The notes below the pieces were generated by a model that did not search any database, was not told where the DNA came from, and saw only the letters and a list, made by a program, of their open reading frames with translations. The translations under genes and the position numbers were made by a program. Positions 6,951-8,443 of a stretch of DNA of 8,443 nt are shown here, one piece after another (within the stretch, counting starts at the first letter, position 1; each line of letters opens with the position of its first letter). Origin of the DNA: Gemmatimonadaceae bacterium (GTDB lineage: Bacteria; Gemmatimonadota; Gemmatimonadetes; Gemmatimonadales; Gemmatimonadaceae). Location of the stretch: contig JALOPO010000086.1 of the NCBI GenBank assembly GCA_025453855.1, positions 1 to 8,443 on the forward strand, given 5' to 3'.

Positions 6951-6973
6951 GGCGCCCGCGGCGTGCGGGCGTC
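6951..6973 (-). terminator. GC-rich hairpin downstream of the repeat-protein gene
   Basis: CGCCCGC (6953-6959) pairs with GCGGGCG (6965-6971) around a 5-nt loop, with a further wobble and a G-C pair at the base. It begins about 20 nt beyond the stop codon of the minus-strand gene at 6994. No T-run follows, so termination is only plausible. The rest of the 6840-6993 gap holds no gene, only a short TCAGCATG/TCAGCATC direct repeat near 6871-6886. Confidence 0.3.
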
Positions 6974-6993
6974 GCGGGACGATCACGCGGCGC

Positions 6994-8064
6994 TCACGGC
7001 GATTGCGGATGCGAGCGGTAGCGGCCGCCGTGCGAGCCGTTCGCGATGAAGGCGCGCGCCGGGAGGTCGACGAAGTCGTCGACCTGCGTGTCGAAGACGA
7101 AGACCGCGGTGTCGGGACGGAATGCGGGCTGGAGCAGGAAGGCGGCCTGCTGGAGCGCCGTGATCGTGGGGCGATAGTGCCCGCTGTTGGCCGAGAAGAG
7201 CTGGAGATTCCCGTCCGAGACGATCCACTCGCCCGCGCAGACGACGTCCATGCCGCCGTTGAACGAACTGTGGTGGAAACGCCCCAGCTTGCCGATGTGC
7301 GAGAAGAAGACGACCTCGCGCGCCCACTGCACGCAGACCCAGATCAGCGAATCGTCCCAGCGCGCCTGGCGCTGGATCACCTGCCCCGAGCCGAGCCTGG
7401 TTCCCATGACGGCGGCGCCGGGGATCCACTGCCCGGTTCCGGAATTCGCCGGCGGGTTTGCGCGCTTGGCGTCCCAGTCGCGCCGCACCGTCGCGGTATC
7501 GAGATGGATGCCGCGACGCAGGAGCTTGGCACCGACCTCCACCTCGAACTTGGTCCGCAACGTGTCGCCGGTCGGCCGCTTGAGGTCGCGGTTCCCCGCG
7601 TCGCCCATGGCGGAATGCGGCTGGATCTGCACCGTGGGCAGTCGTGCGTCGTGCGTGATGCGATTGACCGGCGGCACCACCGAGGGAGCTCCGCGTCCCG
7701 ATGGCCCGGGCACTGGTGGCGCCCCACCGACGGGCATCGCCTGCCCGTAGCCGGGCGTCGGCGACGAGACCCCGTAGCCCGGCACGGGAGTGCTGCTGCC
7801 ATAGCCCGAGACGGGCACCGATACACCGTATCCCGGCGCGGAGCCCCCGGAGCCGTCGACGCAGCTTGGCGAACCGTATCCGGGCGGGACCGGTTGCTCG
7901 ACGCCGTACTCGGCCCCGACGCCGATGCTCCCGGTGTGCGTGCGGATGTTCGGTTCGTCGGCGTCGGTGTCGAGGAGCGAGAGCGCGTCGCGGACTGCGT
8001 CGGAGACGGGCGCCTCACCGGAATAGGCGAGCGTACCGTCGGGGGCGAGGATGGTGGTGGGCAT
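6994..8064 (-). CDS. Uncharacterised protein with PGYG repeats and a C-terminal HSSF/SGHYRP domain
   Basis: I cannot assign a function to this 356-residue protein. It has no signal peptide or membrane helix. Residues 1-55 are ordinary, acidic sequence. Residues 58-130 are a low-complexity Pro/Gly/Ser/Tyr region with five PGYG/SGYG units (61, 77, 86, 95 and 104, the last three at 9-residue period). Residues 165-350 look folded: a strand-rich part (LRTKFEVEVGAKLL, SLIWVCVQWAREVVFFSHIG), then HHSSFNGG (264-271), CAGEW (276-280), SGHYRPT (294-300) and a helix ITALQQAAFLLQ. From memory, the order HSSF-xGG-AGE-SGHYxPT resembles a domain in plant IQM calmodulin-binding proteins and in some large bacterial secreted proteins; no search was made. 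The start ATG 8064 is the first in frame and has no Shine-Dalgarno. Neighbours give no functional clue. Coding is supported by the even, long frame and the organised motifs. Confidence 0.8.
   Translation of the reverse strand: MPTTILAPDGTLAYSGEAPVSDAVRDALSLLDTDADEPNIRTHTGSIGVGAEYGVEQPVPPGYGSPSCVDGSGGSAPGYGVSVPVSGYGSSTPVPGYGVSSPTPGYGQAMPVGGAPPVPGPSGRGAPSVVPPVNRITHDARLPTVQIQPHSAMGDAGNRDLKRPTGDTLRTKFEVEVGAKLLRRGIHLDTATVRRDWDAKRANPPANSGTGQWIPGAAVMGTRLGSGQVIQRQARWDDSLIWVCVQWAREVVFFSHIGKLGRFHHSSFNGGMDVVCAGEWIVSDGNLQLFSANSGHYRPTITALQQAAFLLQPAFRPDTAVFVFDTQVDDFVDLPARAFIANGSHGGRYRSHPQSP
7735..7884 (-). repeat. Degenerate tandem repeat encoding PGYG units
   Basis: Within the minus-strand gene, five GGCTACGG-type cores (GGATACGG, GGCTATGG and variants) recur every 27-48 bp and encode xGYG units. 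The three most downstream in the gene are spaced exactly 27 bp apart (SGYGSSTPV, PGYGVSSPT, PGYGQAMPV). Synonymous differences between units suggest the repeat is not very recent. Confidence 0.7.
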
Positions 8065-8150
8065 CGGGGCGTGCGGTCGTCATGGTGCATTCGCCGACGG
8101 CCACGACGTGTCGCGGCCGGTCGCCGGGCGACGTCGTCCGGCGACTGTGC

Positions 8151-8163
8151 CACCAGTATGGTG
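8151..8163. promoter_or_regulatory. Short dyad and hairpin upstream of the repeat-protein gene
   Basis: CACCAGTATGGTG (8151-8163) has 5-bp inverted arms and is one of the few AT-containing spots here. Read on the minus strand it contains CATACT, which could be part of a -10 element about 90 nt upstream of ATG 8064. Next to it, CCTGTCC (8168-8174) and GGACAGG (8179-8185) form a 7-bp hairpin with an ACAA loop. The pairing is seen; a promoter or operator role is a guess. Confidence 0.25.
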
Positions 8164-8230
8164 CGACCCTGTCCACAAGGACAGGTCCTGACCGCGGCCG
8201 GTCGTGATCGCGCGCCTCGTCGACGACGAA

Positions 8231-8262
8231 CGCCCCGCACCGTCGCGGTGACGGGCGGGGCG
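8231..8262 (-). terminator. Probable terminator of the transketolase gene
   Basis: CGCCCCGC (8231-8238) pairs with GCGGGGCG (8255-8262), and ACCG/CGGT (8239-8242 with 8246-8249) adds an inner stem. On the minus strand the stem starts about 43 nt after the transketolase stop and is followed by TTCGTCGTCG, a weak T-containing tail. The position and GC-rich stem fit an intrinsic terminator in a high-GC genome. Confidence 0.55.
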
Positions 8263-8304
8263 CTCGCGAGCCGAGCCGAGCCGTGGCCGGCGTCGGGGGA
8301 GCGT

Positions 8305-8443
8305 TCAGCGCCCCACCAGCTCCCGCGCCCGCATTGCTACCCTGGCCGCCGTCAGCCCGAACTCCTCGTACAGCCGCTGGTACGGCGCCGACGCGCCGAA
8401 GTGGTCGAGCCCCACCACATCGCCCCGATCGCCCACGAGCCGC
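8305..8443 (-). CDS. tkt: Transketolase, C-terminal end (5' part beyond window)
   Basis: The last 46 codons of a gene entering from the right edge read RLVGDRGDVVGLDHFGASAP, then YQRLYEEFGLTAARVAMRAR and ELVGR, ending in TGA (complement of 8305-8307). The GLDHFGASAPYQRLYEEFG segment is the characteristic C-terminal motif of bacterial transketolase, a thiamine-diphosphate enzyme of the non-oxidative pentose phosphate pathway. The catalytic parts lie outside the window. The stretch 8065-8304 between this gene and the next holds only the hairpins listed separately. Confidence 0.9.
   Translation of the reverse strand, partial: RLVGDRGDVVGLDHFGASAPYQRLYEEFGLTAARVAMRARELVGR

Noticed and set aside
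7377..8240. Minus-strand frame of 287 codons overlapping the PGYG protein
   Set aside because: It reads the same DNA shifted, with Arg/Pro/Ser-rich sequence and no motifs. The frame starting at 8064 carries the organised repeats and domain.
1..8443. CRISPR array, tRNA or rRNA genes
   Set aside because: I saw no regularly spaced identical repeats, tRNA-like cloverleaf sequence or rRNA segment on reading both strands.

Overview
The window is about 70% GC and gene-dense, with long spurious open frames on both strands. The gene set is an FeS-type photolyase, a stand-alone VKOR, RmuC, a BI-1/YccA protein, a membrane GGDEF protein and transketolase. Together with the lack of Shine-Dalgarno sequences at most starts, it suggests a high-GC Gram-negative environmental bacterium. 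Gemmatimonadota is my best guess; this is inference, as no marker gene is present.

Layout, left to right. (1) 1-731 (-): a BI-1/YccA membrane protein cut only at its last residues. (2) 732-934: a divergent intergenic region with a 9-bp hairpin. (3) 935-3411 (+): three closely spaced genes that may be co-transcribed, namely a VKOR-family disulfide enzyme, a signal-peptide-bearing beta-rich (probably outer-membrane) protein and RmuC. (4) 3451-3610: palindromic repeat element A between convergent genes, overlapping the 3' end of the next gene. (5) 3555-5366 (-): a cryptochrome/photolyase of the iron-sulfur PhrB/CryB class with all four cluster cysteines and an unusual low-complexity tail. (6) 5418-5571: palindromic element B, related to A. 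(7) 5601-6839 (-): a membrane diguanylate cyclase with GGDEF and an RxxD I-site. (8) 6994-8064 (-): an unrecognised 356-aa protein with PGYG-type repeats and a C-terminal domain carrying HHSSF and SGHYRPT motifs. (9) 8231-8262: a hairpin, then 8305-8443 (-): the C-terminal end of transketolase.

Most genes are unrelated housekeeping or stress functions: membrane homeostasis, disulfide formation, DNA maintenance, light-dependent DNA repair, c-di-GMP signalling and pentose phosphate metabolism. I see no phage, insertion-sequence transposase, CRISPR array or defence island. The most unusual content is the pair of approximately 155-160 bp nested palindromes flanking the photolyase. They share a 26-nt segment (25/26, inverted) but have unrelated central hairpins, each perfectly self-complementary. 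Element A supplies the photolyase's last codons and stop codon. The second point of interest is the repeat-bearing protein at 6994-8064.
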